A stretch of DNA of 64,000 bases from Cardiocondyla obscurior (taxonomy: Eukaryota; Arthropoda; Insecta; Hymenoptera; Formicidae): contig NC_091864.1 in the NCBI RefSeq assembly GCF_019399895.1, positions 5,186,001 to 5,250,000 on the forward strand. Direction: 5' to 3'. A program made the translations under genes and the position numbers. Below, in pieces: positions 1 through 11,200 of the stretch. How positions within the stretch are numbered: the stretch's first letter is position 1; each line of letters begins with the position of its first letter. The notes under the pieces are model-generated. The model was not told where the DNA came from and did no database searches. It saw nothing but the letters and a program-made list of their open reading frames with translations.

Positions 1-1920
1 TCCATTGCTCGCCATTCCGCCGTCTTTTTCACCTTTTTCGGAGGATGTACACTCTCTACCCGCCGGATGCGTATTCCTCGCCATTCCGCGACCATTTTAA
101 CGGTTTCCCATTGTCCTTGGGATCTCGAGGCGATGGCACGGCGGGGTACCATCAGAGTAACCTCCATTGCGGCGCGATTCTGTCGCGGACGTAAAAACGA
201 ACGCTGTCGCCATCGTGAACGACATGACGAGCTCGAGTTCGCGGCTTCTTCTTTTTCCTTTCTCTCTTTCAACTCGCTAAAGGGCGTTTTCGACCACGTA
301 CATTTTGCCCATCCACCGCAACCTCCGGATGACATAAATTTAATCTTGTAAGAGTAATCGAACCAGAAACGTTATATAATTAATATTTATTTAAAATAGA
401 CAGGTTTCTCGATGGTTATTAACGAAGTTGGCAATTGGCTTCCCACGACATAAAATAATAGCTCTTTAAATTTGATCGCGATCTCATTTGTGTCTGAGTT
501 TGTCTTGTCGATACTCCGGGCGGCTGCTGGCGCTGTGATTATGAGTTTCTTAACGTTCAAACTTCCCCGGCTTGACTCTCATCGGAGGAAGATAGGTGAG
601 TTTGCATTCGAGAGTATAATAAGCCCGCAGCTTCGTCGGTCCTCTGGTCTCTTTGCTCTTTCCGGTTTTCCTCGTTTTTTTTTTTCTTCCTTTCTTCTTA
701 TTCGCGACTTTTCCGCTTTCCGCCGAACGTTTTAGAAATTGCGGGGAGAAACTTGGACTCGCTAGAGCAACGATAGTCTGTCCGTAACACAGTTTTCGTA
801 GTTGTGCCGCGCGAAACATAGTTTCCAGAGAGATATCAGGGAACTTTATCACACCGCCGTGTCGAGAATGGACGCTTTTCGCGGCGGCCCCGACGTTTCC
901 GTTCGATAAGGCGCGCATCCTTCTTGGTACAAGCGAGCGGACCGGTTACGTTTCTTTTCGAATTCACGAGAAGCCTGGGAGAATGCGTTTCACCCGGCCG
1001 AGTGAAATAAAGCCGGGAAAGCGAGAACGACGGAGGTGTGTTTAGTATTTATTTCCCTAAAGACCGGCGCTTTCTTATTCTCCGCGTGTGCACCCAGGCC
1101 CTCCTCTTTCTCTCTCTTTCGCCGCCACTTTTCGTATTGCGAATCCCTTTTTGCCGCGCCCCGAAGACGGTGAGTGCCTGACAGATGGATCGTGCAGAGG
1201 ATTCCACGACGCTGAGAAACGGTGCCAGACGGAATTCGAATTCGCGCCCGCGGTGTTACGGATAAGAACGAATCACTTTCGCGAACGTCGGTACGTTCGG
1301 AATTACGTATTTAACGTGTGGCGACATGAGAAAGAGCTGTACATTCATTCGCGGGGTATTGACTTTTGAAAAACAATTTATATACCCTTTTAAAAAGTAG
1401 GAATGTATTTTTCTTTCTTTTTTTTTGGAGGGGAAGAGAAGTTTCTTTTGCCAAATCGCGTTTATCTTGCTTATTTACGAGCCCTCGTGTCTGTACTAGT
1501 TTCTCGAATTTTTATAATTTATGAGACTATTTTTACGCGAAATATACGCCACCTGCATTAATAAAATGAATGTAATCCGCGTTTACGAGCGAATACAATA
1601 GGCGCGCTTGAAACGTCATGAAAGTAGCGTTTAGTAAATCAGGGGGTGCGCGAAGCACGGGAGGACATTAAATACGGCCGAAAACGTATCCCAGAGTCCG
1701 ACGTATTTCCGGCGGGAAGCCTCGGGACGCGATCATCATTTACGTATTACGCAGCGATTGTGTCTCGCCGCCGGTTTGCGATTTCGAAATTTGCGCCTCG
1801 CAAATGAAAATATAATGCCGGGGTCGTGCGTAGGCTGGCGCGAATTTTCGGTTAGGGGACGCTAAATCTCCCTTCTCAGCGGGAAGTCGAGACGCAATCT
1901 CTTCCCGGTGACTAGTGTCT

Positions 1921-1949
1921 CTCACTCTTTCTCTCTTTCTCTCTCTCCA
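1921..1949. repeat. CT-rich pyrimidine tract
   Basis: An almost uninterrupted pyrimidine stretch built from CTCT and CTTT steps, with one A near its left end. It is ordinary simple-sequence DNA. The opposite strand carries GAGAG pentamers, the core of GAGA-type factor sites. Confidence 0.7.
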
Positions 1950-2060
1950 CCCCTAGACGCAAACGCGTGTCTCGAGGACAAAAGATTTATTGGAAATTGC
2001 TGAGAAGAAATGGAATAGCCCCGTTTTCTCTCTACGCACACACGCCCGCGCACTTTCACT

Positions 2061-2095
2061 CGCACGCACACGCATGTGCACGCACATGCACGCGT
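2061..2095. repeat. Perfect 35-bp alternating purine-pyrimidine tract
   Basis: Every step alternates pyrimidine and purine for 35 bp, mostly CG and CA/TG dinucleotides. Such tracts are known to adopt left-handed Z-DNA under negative supercoiling. It is flanked on the left by more CGCA-like sequence (2036-2052). Chance openings on both strands overlap it and read as Cys/Arg/His-rich low-complexity peptides. Confidence 0.85.
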
Positions 2096-2540
2096 TTCCG
2101 ACGACATTCTGGGCGTATCTATGACGATATGCGTGACGGCGCGTTGGGGGTGGCAAGCAAGTTACGCTCTATGATTTAAATAACGCGGGCCGCGTTTTAT
2201 TACCGCCGTGCATTAGGTTATTATCTTCCTGGTGCTAAGTACCGCCGGGAAGGAACGGTTCGCAGAAGTCGTTCGTTAAAAAGGGGAAAAGCGCGTTAAA
2301 GCAGTCGCGAGACTAGTCGTCGCTCGCGGATGAGGAGGTCGACATTTAATTATCACGCCTACCGGTCGCCGTTAGATCCCGCGGGGAAAATCGGCAAGAA
2401 ATTGGAGGAAAAAAAAGAGCAAGCCGTTCGTTTCATTATATAAAAGCAATCTTTTAAGCACCTATTTCGAGCAAACGATATCCGCACCTGCGTCGTCGAT
2501 GCCTTCGTTCCTTCTCCCGCCTTCTTCCACGTTCGCATGA

Positions 2541-2561
2541 TAATTACCGCCGCGGTAATTA
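2541..2561. repeat. Perfect 21-bp palindrome with TAATTA ends
   Basis: Ten-base arms (TAATTACCGC and its reverse complement) flank a single C at 2551. Each end carries TAATTA, the classic homeodomain core. The symmetry could be a dimeric binding site or a cruciform-forming hairpin; the sequence shows only the symmetry. Confidence 0.8.
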
Positions 2562-3432
2562 GAATAGTAATATTTTAATCCCCCGATCACGTGCGGCCGT
2601 TATTTGAATTTATTCCAACGAGTTTTAAACGGCTCATCCTCCGAGCGCGAATAAATTATCCGATCGCGTACGAATGCCCGCGAATGACCGGCGAAAACGA
2701 GCATTCGCGCAGAAATCGCCGCGACGAATCTGCATAAGAAAATTATAGCTGCTGCTCCTACGGTCAGTGACTAAATGGTTTCTTTGAGAACGTCACAAAA
2801 AGAACGCCGCCGATTCCATAAATTTTCATGCATTATCGAGCGCCGCTTTATTCCGTATCTCTTCTCGGTTACGCACAATACGCGCGGTGTAATAATAAAT
2901 TTCATGAAAAATTTCGCTTCTCCGTTTTTCCCGCGAGCTTCCACTTGTTCCGCGCGCGAGCAGGTGATAAAAATTGGCCGATAAAAAAAGATTCACTCGC
3001 CCGTTTTACGGCGACGTAAACTTTACAGCCGTCGGTTTGAAGACGCGCGCAATGCGCTCTGTCTCGCTCCAATGATCGTAAAATCTCTTCCAGTAAATAA
3101 AACCTGTCGAAAACGCTCGTGGAAGCGTCCGTTTCTTCCTCTTTTTCACCGTAATTAGCTTCGAGAAAGGAAATCGCGCGTTAAAGCGTACTTGCATCGT
3201 AACGCGAGCTTTAAGTGCAGCATTAATTTTTTGATCCGCGCGGGGACGGCTTACATTTCCAAGAAATCGCAACTTCGCGCGATAGTACCGGCGTATAATA
3301 ATTCTATATGTATTAATAGAAAAATAAGGATACCGTTTTAATGTCGGAGCACGCCGCTCCCGACCGCAGGGCGTTATTAATAATTAATCGGTTTTTGAAA
3401 AGAATTTTTTAATGCATTTACGGATTACTCCC

Positions 3433-3453
3433 TTTTTTTTTTTTTTTTTTTTT
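3433..3453. repeat. Poly(T) tract, T21
   Basis: Twenty-one consecutive T. It could be a mononucleotide microsatellite or the poly(A) tail of a minus-strand retroposon. I see no adjacent element body or target-site duplication, so a simple microsatellite is more likely. Confidence 0.85.
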
Positions 3454-4254
3454 GAAGCCGAGCGTAAGATATTTTTATGATATTCATAAGCCCGTTTACA
3501 CGAGATTTTGATGACAGGCCATGAAGACATTTCTTAACCGGTTTGCGGTTCCAGCGCACGTACGCATAACGACCGTAGATGACAATAACTATGGGTGTGA
3601 TCGCCGCGGCATATCAATTTTCTCCGCGTAATCTTTCGCCCGGCAGATTGATAATCATATCCGTCGCTGCCTCGCGGGATAACGGTTAAAAATTACGCTG
3701 TCGCGTCGGTACGCTATTAATGACCGTAATTTTCAATGCGCGGCTTCCTGTCTTACGATCTCCTCAACTCGCGCCGCCGATACCCGAGTACGAATACGTG
3801 ACGATTAAGTTAATTGAAGTAAACGAATATCAGCGGCGGGCATTAAGTGAGTTTCTTTTTTTTTTTTTCTTTTTCTTGCTTTACGCATCGCGGAGGAAGA
3901 ATTAACATAATTATACCGGGACCCACCCGCCGCTTCCTGCTGCTTTATCGCGCTTTTATTAGCGCTCTCGCCCCGTTATCATTTACTTCATTAGCGTGAA
4001 ATTCGCGAAATGATACGCCGTTAAAACTTTAATTCCGCACCGCGGGTAGAGCGGTATAACGGAATCATATCGTATCGATCTCCGTATCGCGGAATAAGCG
4101 CGCAATCGCCGATACAGCAAATTTGCAATTAAAAATTTTCTCTACGCCCTCGCAAGCTTATCGCGCCGATAAACGGTGCTTATTTACGTAGGATAGGAAA
4201 TCGCCGTTCAGCAAAATCAAAGTGACTTGCTGACACAAAAGTCTCAATGCGTTG

Positions 4255-4400
4255 TACACATATACTAATTAATTCCATTTTATTAATATGTATTTATTAA
4301 TATATTAATTTTTAATTATTGATGAAATATGTAATTTTATGTACATATATTATATGTACATTAAGTAAATATTTAATAAAAAATTTGGCGTATAAATTCT
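4255..4400. other. AT-rich island
   Basis: A sharply AT-rich segment of TTAATA, TATATT and ATTAAT words, set between CpG-rich flanks. It resembles many similar islands through the window. No open frame, repeat unit or transposon end is recognisable in it. Confidence 0.6.
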
Positions 4401-4577
4401 TAAGGTATGCAAACAAAAATAATTTTCACTTTATTAATAACGATTAGATAAGACGGAATGAAAAGAAAAAGTCTTTTAACGAGTTACATATTTTTATCTT
4501 GTTTCGCGATACGAGAAACGCGAGGCAAATAATTGCGGCAGCTGAAATCGCCGCCGCGTCAGTTAAAAGTTAACATA

Positions 4578-4601
4578 ATGCACGCGTGTGCGTATGCGTG
4601 C
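4578..4601. repeat. 24-bp alternating purine-pyrimidine tract
   Basis: Perfect alternation made of GC, GT and AT steps, centred on GTGTGCGTATGCG. It is a second Z-DNA-prone tract about 2.5 kb from the one at 2061. Confidence 0.8.
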
Positions 4602-4940
4602 TCGAGTGGTGATAAAAATCTGCCGCACGCGCTAAGACCGTGCGGCGGCGAGGCGGCAGGCGGTAGAAAGCGCTCGTAAGAAAAGAAGGGAGTGGGATTT
4701 TGTGCCAGGAAATTGGTACAATTTGTTCGTGTCACGTAGGCAACGCGCGGGGCATACACACCGCGTAGCGCCGACGTAGTCCCCGGCGTCATCCCTGAAG
4801 AACTCGAAAAAGCCGCCGTTGCATTCCAATGCGATTTGACGCAAATTAGTCCTAATAGTCCTAGAGAGACCGTCGCTCCCCCGTGACGTTTTTTTTTCCC
4901 CTTTCGCGCTACCCACACAGTTCATTTCCCTTCCCTCGAC

Positions 4941-4966
4941 GGGGCCATGATGGCCCCCTGGGGGCC
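4941..4966. repeat. Two overlapping, mutually exclusive palindromes
   Basis: Palindrome one has arms GGGGCCAT and ATGGCCCC around a G at 4949 (4941-4957). Palindrome two has arms GGCCCCC and GGGGGCC around a T at 4959 (4952-4966). They share the GGCCCC segment, so only one hairpin can form at a time. The biological role, if any, is unknown. Confidence 0.75.
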
Positions 4967-5147
4967 CAAATCCCGAGGCACCGACAATCTCCATCGTGAG
5001 ATTACGAAAGAATCTCGAGGACCCACGCGGCTTAATAACCGGGTATGAAGTACTCAGATAGCTCGGTACGGTGGGAACGAAGCGCAAAGCCTAGACGCAC
5101 TATTTACTTCTAATCGCTCCGTGGAACTGCAGCCTCTGCCCCTCTCC

Positions 5148-5166
5148 TTTTTTTTTTTTTTTTTTT
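5148..5166. repeat. Poly(T) tract, T19
   Basis: Nineteen consecutive T following a pyrimidine-rich lead-in. No element body or duplication is visible next to it. Confidence 0.85.
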
Positions 5167-8100
5167 CTGTAAAATGTATGGCCGTGAGTCAGCTAGCGTT
5201 CTAAATCTTCTCGAGTCGCCTTCGTTTTCGCAGCGTTTGCGATTCTGACGTGCCGTTCTGACGTTTATCTGACGTTGCGTTTGGTCTAGCACAATGGACA
5301 GCCCCGGCTGTCATTCAGGACGCCGACGTGATTTGGCTGACCATTACCGATACTATGGCGAGTTTGCCGCGCATCACATATAATTGCGCGGACAATTCAT
5401 GCGTAAGCGACCCTAATGTCTGACACGACTATCCGCACACATTGACTTTGGCTTATCATGATTGAACGGAATTGACGGCATCGTCGTACAATAACGTCTA
5501 TGTGTCTCCATACACACGCTTATTTCCTGTCGATGGAATTTATCGGTCCAGCGCGGAGGCGGATATGATTGCAAACCGATTTCGCAAAATTAAAGAAAAC
5601 TTATCGGTTATCCACGTTCGTCGATACCGTCAATTTTTCTTCGCGTTAAAATACTCTTGATATAATAAATTATGTTAAGCAATTTACTCTGGTAATTCAA
5701 TCGTTTAGTGTCCCTATCATTTATCATCGTTGGATTAAAAAAAAAATTATATAGCATGTTTGAATTTTCGTGGAAGCTCACACCTCGGAATAATTTCCAT
5801 TCTAAACGGCGCGTAAGGTGCCCTCTTCTATCTCCTCCACCCGTGTTTCACAGACACGCGCGACAGATAGGAACGTCGCGGGGATAATTAAAAATCCCGG
5901 GCTAACAAAGCCGGGGGACGTGCCGGGCATATCCGTGTTAGACGCAGGGGGTTGTTATATAGCCGCGGGACGATTCGGCGCCGAACAACGGCGCGCGTTA
6001 CTCGAAAGGAATGACCGCCGTAAAATCTCCTGTACGATGTAAACGCCCCGTCCGCGTTACGGCGCCTCGACGGCCGCGCGATTGGAGCCCCGGCGACGGC
6101 GTTTCCAGTCAGGAAGCGAGACACGCCGGGAATAATTCAGGAACTGCTCGCACGCGCGACGGGGAGCCTTCCTCGCGCCTTCCACCGCGTCACACTGACC
6201 GCAACTTACGATGCAATATTCATGGAGCCGCGCGAGTTGTCGCGTTTACAAATTTTTCTATCCCCCCGTTGTGTTCTTATCGTCCGGCGACTTCCGCCGG
6301 CGAGATTTATCGTCGTCCCGGCTGTTTACGAGCCCAGCGAAACTCACGATCGACGGGATCGATCTGTTCCACCGAGGGGTGTAAGGGGTTGGGAGAAAAA
6401 GGGGGCTGCGATGAGGAAGCCCTGCGCGAAAAGAGGGAAGAAAGTCGACCCTTTTGCGGATCGCGCGTTCTTATGAATCATACGCCACGGTGTCTGCGGC
6501 CGACAGAATAAAGAACCCTGGAAGGAAAGAATCCGTACGACCGACTAGAAAAGTTCTGGCTCTTTTTCGCGTCTTTGCGAGAAGGCAAGGATCCCCGTAT
6601 ATACCTTCTCCGCCGCCGTCCGCTGTTCTTCTTTTGTGAAAGTTAAACAATAGTACGTAACTTTTGTCACAAAGCGACAGGAAGTCGCGCGCGATGCAGC
6701 AACTCGAACGTTCTCGGATTGGACGGTAAACCTGCGCTTGGAAGCCTCAAAATAATTTCCAGGCCAATCCGAATCTCGTTGCGCTTTTTATTTATAGGAT
6801 GGATAAAAAGAGTAAAATTATAAATTCGAAAATTTATACTATTAAACTCGTCAAAGTATATTGATAGATTTAGTTCTTAATGTCATTGCTGTACCTGTGT
6901 TATTTTCGATATCAAAAATGCAAAAGTGACATAATTTAGATGTTATTGTTCTATTTTAAGCATTATGCAATCTAGCGTAACAAGTCTGCTGACCAGACTA
7001 AGCTGATTAAGTTAGAACACCGCGATATTCGCCGCTGTTAAGAATAAAAATGCAAAATGGAATAAAGTGAATGACCGTAATGAGAGAGGAAATTTTTACG
7101 GTAAAGGAGGGAGGAGCGGGAAAGGCTAATAAGCCGCGCTGAGGGATGGAACTTTAATTTTATAGTCGCCATTATCCGCGAGACGATGGGAAGGGACAGT
7201 ATATTGTTCGCAATATCGATCGCTCTTGTGCCATGTATTGGCGATTGGTATTAATGGCAGCTCGTCGCCCAATGGATCAGGCAAAGTGCATACTTTATTT
7301 CGGGCACTTCCGTTCGTGAAAATGAGCCATTATTTAATACGTTTCTCGGTACTTTTCATCTGCATAAATTATCGGACAATTTATTCGCCAGAATGTAAAC
7401 GTCGCTCGTCGCTACACGATTTAAACATGTGGGCGCGTGCATTTTTTTTTAACACGCCGCAATTCACGATTTCGCACAAAAGACTTCCCACGTGGCTCAA
7501 CGAAGGGCTATCATCGCCCGCAATTTGTATTGTCTAATTGCGGAGAGATCGTTAACGTTTCCACGCCGGTTCAATTCGGTGCCGATTACGCCGCGAGTAT
7601 CCATCTGATATCTGACACTCGATATTTAATGGAACAACGTCCATCTTTAATGTCTGTAATGGATCTCGTCCCGGAGATTAATAGCTCTTCCGCAAAGCAA
7701 TACGCGCCATGTATTTTTTACATCGCACACTTTTAAATTTATTCACACGTGATGTACGAAATGCGGCAAAATTTTCAGCTCATTTTCGTGCGATGAAATA
7801 TTTCAACGGACATTGTCAAGACTTGATCGAATCAGGTGCGACAAGCGTGTTGAGTTTTTGCTATTTTACAACGTGACGTCCGCAGAAAAAAGATATAACA
7901 GTCTTGACGGAAGAGCAAAGACCTTTCTCGTGAAAGGTAATTGATACGTTAGATTGCAGAAATCACGCGATCGTGTTGTTGCGTGGCGCATCGATTGCAG
8001 ACATGGCAGCTGCTTCTATTTCTATATCCACGGGTTGTGAATTAATTATTACTAACTCTGATTCGATATTCTGCGGATCTCGCGTCAGCACAGCGTTCAA

Positions 8101-8898
8101 GGAAGCGTACTCCGCGAGCATTTAGAGATGCTGTTGACATTTATGAACGTTCATTTATTTAATGCTATGAAATACAAGTAAAAATGCGAACAATCGACCA
8201 CATGTACGATCGGAGAAAAAATGAGAGAGGAAAAAAAGCTTTTTCTATAGGCAAGGAGATCCCTTTCGATGGCGAGAGCCGCGTGGTCGGTCAATTAAGA
8301 CTTTATGGGCAATATCGACGGAAAGACGACATAAACCGCGCCCTCGTTTCGTCGAGCAGTCGTTAAGGATGATTCTTTGCGGCCACGGACTTGGCTTATC
8401 CGTTCGCAGCGCGAGATCGTTTCGTTCGAAGGCGGCGGGGAACAACCGGATGCGCAAGCGAGCGCACGTGTACGCGGGGAACAAAGGGCCGACGCATCTC
8501 CGACGCTGTTTCCGGTTACACGTTTCAGCAATCATCGTCGATCAATGACTACTATCGTGAATACATTTCGCCGAGACGACTGAAATCTCGAGAATTTTTT
8601 TTACGTGCAACGTAGATAAGATTTAACAGAAGGAAAGTAAATTTCGTTGTTAAGCACTCGCTCAAATCCACGCTTTCGCGCTGGTACTCACGCGGCCGCA
8701 ACACTTCTCATTGTCATTCCGCGTTTTATCCGTCTCAGGGAAATAACTAATTCACTGCAGCGGAGGGTACCCTGCAGTCGCGCGTCACTTTTACCTTGAA
8801 ATCCGATCGGTGGCACGCTAGACGTCGCCGGATACACCGTCTCTTTCGTTTCGCGAGGGTCGGTTAATGGCATCTGTTTAGCGGAGAGAAAAAGAAAA

Positions 8899-8921
8899 AG
8901 AGAGAGAGAGAGAGAGAGAGA
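8899..8921. repeat. (AG)n microsatellite
   Basis: About 11 AG units, preceded by an A/G-rich lead-in from about 8881. Repeated GAGAG cores could bind a GAGA-type factor. It lies about 160 bp left of the G-quadruplex motif at 9083. Confidence 0.85.
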
Positions 8922-9082
8922 CACAAAGTCCTCTCTCAATCCGCGGAGCAGAATCCCTCGTGCTCGAGACGTTTCGAAAACAAGTGAAAAACCGGGGAAG
9001 AGGCGTTTTTCCGAGCGCGGACCAGGCCGACCTTGAACAAGGGGTTGAACGCCGGAGTCGGGCACCGCATTCTTCGAACGGA

Positions 9083-9102
9083 GGGTGGTGGGCGGGGGCG
9101 GG
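9083..9102 (+). other. G-quadruplex motif
   Basis: Four G runs of at least three (9083-9085, 9090-9092, 9094-9098, 9100-9102) with loops of 4, 1 and 1 bases. This matches the canonical four-run pattern with loops of at most 7. Folding in vivo is inference. Confidence 0.75.
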
Positions 9103-9546
9103 AGAGAGGCGGCTTTCAGAGGCTGCCTGTAAGTGGAGCTTGCATAAGTAATGACGGCGTCGCAACAGAGGCGGTAGCTGGGATTCCGAATGACAGGGAG
9201 AGTTTCCGCCTCTCCGGACGACGACAGCTGCGACCGGGCTCACGGTGGCTCAAGCTAAGCCGATCGACGAAATCCGGAACGGTGCTCGTTCGCCATCATC
9301 CCCGCGCTTCCCTCCGCGATACCGCCCGCAGAAATCCGCGACTGCTCTCCTCGCACGTCACCGGCTTTATCTCGCAGCGAGGTGACGACTGTTTTAACAA
9401 GGCCACGGGCGCGAGCGGCGAACACCGGGAAATTACCAACTCGCGGTGAACGGCAACGTGTCTCGTACCTTTCCAACTCCCGTTCGCTACGTGATAAATG
9501 GCTTCGCGAAGTGAACGAGTAACGTCCGTCATCCTTCGTCATACGA

Positions 9547-9572
9547 GGCATCCCGTAATAACGAGGGATGCC
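9547..9572. repeat. Hairpin, 8-bp stem with 10-base loop
   Basis: GGCATCCC at 9547-9554 pairs with GGGATGCC at 9565-9572 across a 10-base loop. After a one-base bulge on the left, three Watson-Crick pairs and one G-T pair extend the stem. There is no T run after it, and it is not tied to any gene. Confidence 0.5.
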
Positions 9573-10088
9573 CGTGACGCCCCGAGAATACGCTGGTCGA
9601 AGAAGTAATTAACTAGGAAGAAAACATTGAGTGGAAAGCGTAATATTGCCCAGACGTCTCGCATCGCAGCCGTTAGCAATTTCTTTCCTTTGTCGAATAT
9701 ATTTGACACCTAAGTGACGCTCGTGTCTCTCGTAGGTATTCATTTAATTAAAGTCTTATTATGTCCGACGCGCCTCTCACCCTCTTCGGTCGTTTCTCGT
9801 CGCGCCGGAGGTGAGTAATCAAAGAGACGCGTCGATGCAGATCGAAAAGTGTTCGCGATCCAATTCTGATAAGGCTGGCTAACGTTACCCGTGACGAAGT
9901 TACCGCGAAATCGGACTCCAAAGGTGTGCCGGTAATTTGCCAACGACGGCCGGCCGGACGCGATCCGCGGACCCTTTTGAAGGACGAAACCGGCCACGCT
10001 CGGAAGAATCGTTAACGCCATCGACTCGGCGTTTTTCGTCCTCTCTTCCGTCGAGTCACGCGATCGTCGCCACGCGCGTGAGTCGGGC

Positions 10089-10106
10089 TGTGCGTACGCG
10101 TGCGTA
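10089..10106. repeat. 18-bp alternating purine-pyrimidine tract
   Basis: Perfect alternation of TG, CG and TA steps. It is a shorter member of the Z-DNA-prone class seen at 2061, 4578 and 11186. Confidence 0.65.
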
Positions 10107-10187
10107 ACCGGCCACTAAATCATCGGGCCTCGTCATTAATCACGGAAAGTGACCGGCGCTCGCCTCGCTCGCTCGTGATGGAAACGA

Positions 10188-10206
10188 GCCGCGCCGCGCC
10201 GCGCCG
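10188..10206. repeat. (GCCGC)n short tandem repeat
   Basis: About 3.8 perfect copies of the pentamer GCCGC, embedded in very CpG-dense DNA with nearby CGCT repeats. Confidence 0.75.
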
Positions 10207-11185
10207 TTACAAATTGCGTTACGCGAGATGCGCGGGAGATAATCGCACGGCTCGTTCGGAACGAGCGTGATGCGGCCACGCGGACTAGATCAGTCCCCGC
10301 CGCTTTATGACACGTCGTTTACGCGGCTGCCGTAGTGCATTTACGTCACGATCGCCCGGACGCACAAAGCTTAAAAGCGGAGGTTCGAAAATTAAGCTCG
10401 CCGCGGAGCGGTCGCCGCGCGCGGAGATTGATGAACAGACATGCGCCCGTGATTGCGGGATTAATCTCCAGTTATCCTCGTTGAAGGAAAAAATTATTTC
10501 GGCTGGCAGCGTGTCTTTGATTTAGTATCGGCCATCTGCGAAAAAATACGTCGAGCCGAAAGTTACTTTTAGTCTCTTTAAACATTGGTATAAGAAATGT
10601 ATAGAAATTATATAGAATTGATGCAGAGACTGGAGATGAATACAAGACTTCTTCTCGCTACGTACGTAAAGCTCGTTATAAAATTCCTTTCCTACGGCGA
10701 GTTACTTCGACGCGAAGATTCGGTTACTTAAAATAACGAAGGGAAGCGTGAAAGAGATAGCAAGGGAGAGCATATCTTTGTATGTAGGTGCGCGCCAAGA
10801 ACCGGAGGTTAGGACGAAGGCTATCACGAAAAAGGGAAAGAACGGCGGAAAGAGTGGCGGAGAGGTTGGCCGGCGCACATAAAGAACTGTACGCTCGCAT
10901 ACATTAGTCCTGCGACCCCAGGGTCATCCTTGCAATTTCGTGGCGGTGGGAACTTGAACCAGGACGACGAGAGCTCCTCTCTCTCCCTCTCTTTCTCCGG
11001 TTTGCGCACTTTGTTCCTCTTTCGCCCCGAATACCTTTTTTCGGGCTCTCACAGAAGACACGCTTCGCCGAGAGGGCGAGCGTTCGTTAATGCTCTGCTC
11101 CGCGCGATGAGTTATTAGCGGTTCCACGCCCGGCGAAAAATGTTATAATTGCTACGTCTACAGATTTGAGAAATTACTTGTAGTA

Positions 11186-11200
11186 GCGCGCGCGCGCGCG
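11186..11200. repeat. (CG)7 tract
   Basis: Fifteen bases of pure G/C alternation. In genomes with germline CpG methylation such tracts decay, so its survival agrees with low methylation at this locus. It is also the dinucleotide most prone to form Z-DNA. Confidence 0.8.

Larger units (their letters stand above)
1..5000. other. Gene-free CpG-rich non-coding stretch
   Basis: No coding region is supported here; open frames are short, overlapping and without recognisable domains. CpG and CGCG are frequent. The stretch holds a CT-rich tract (1921-1949), an alternating purine-pyrimidine tract (2061-2095), a perfect 21-bp palindrome (2541-2561), poly(T) (3433-3453), an AT-rich island (about 4255-4400), a second alternating tract (4578-4601) and two overlapping palindromes (4941-4966). 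A GTGAGT donor-like hexamer follows a CT-rich stretch near 1171, but no partner exon is visible. The likeliest nature is intron or intergenic DNA. Confidence 0.6.
5001..10000. other. Gene-free stretch, GC-rich towards its right end
   Basis: No supported gene. Poly(T) lies at 5148-5166. A GC-rich block (about 5800-6640) has long open frames on both strands, which is expected where stop codons are rare. 6780-7000 is AT-rich. An (AG)n repeat (8899-8921) and a G-quadruplex motif (9083-9102) lie within 200 bp of each other, and a hairpin sits at 9547-9572. None of the frames here resembles a known protein family. Confidence 0.6.
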
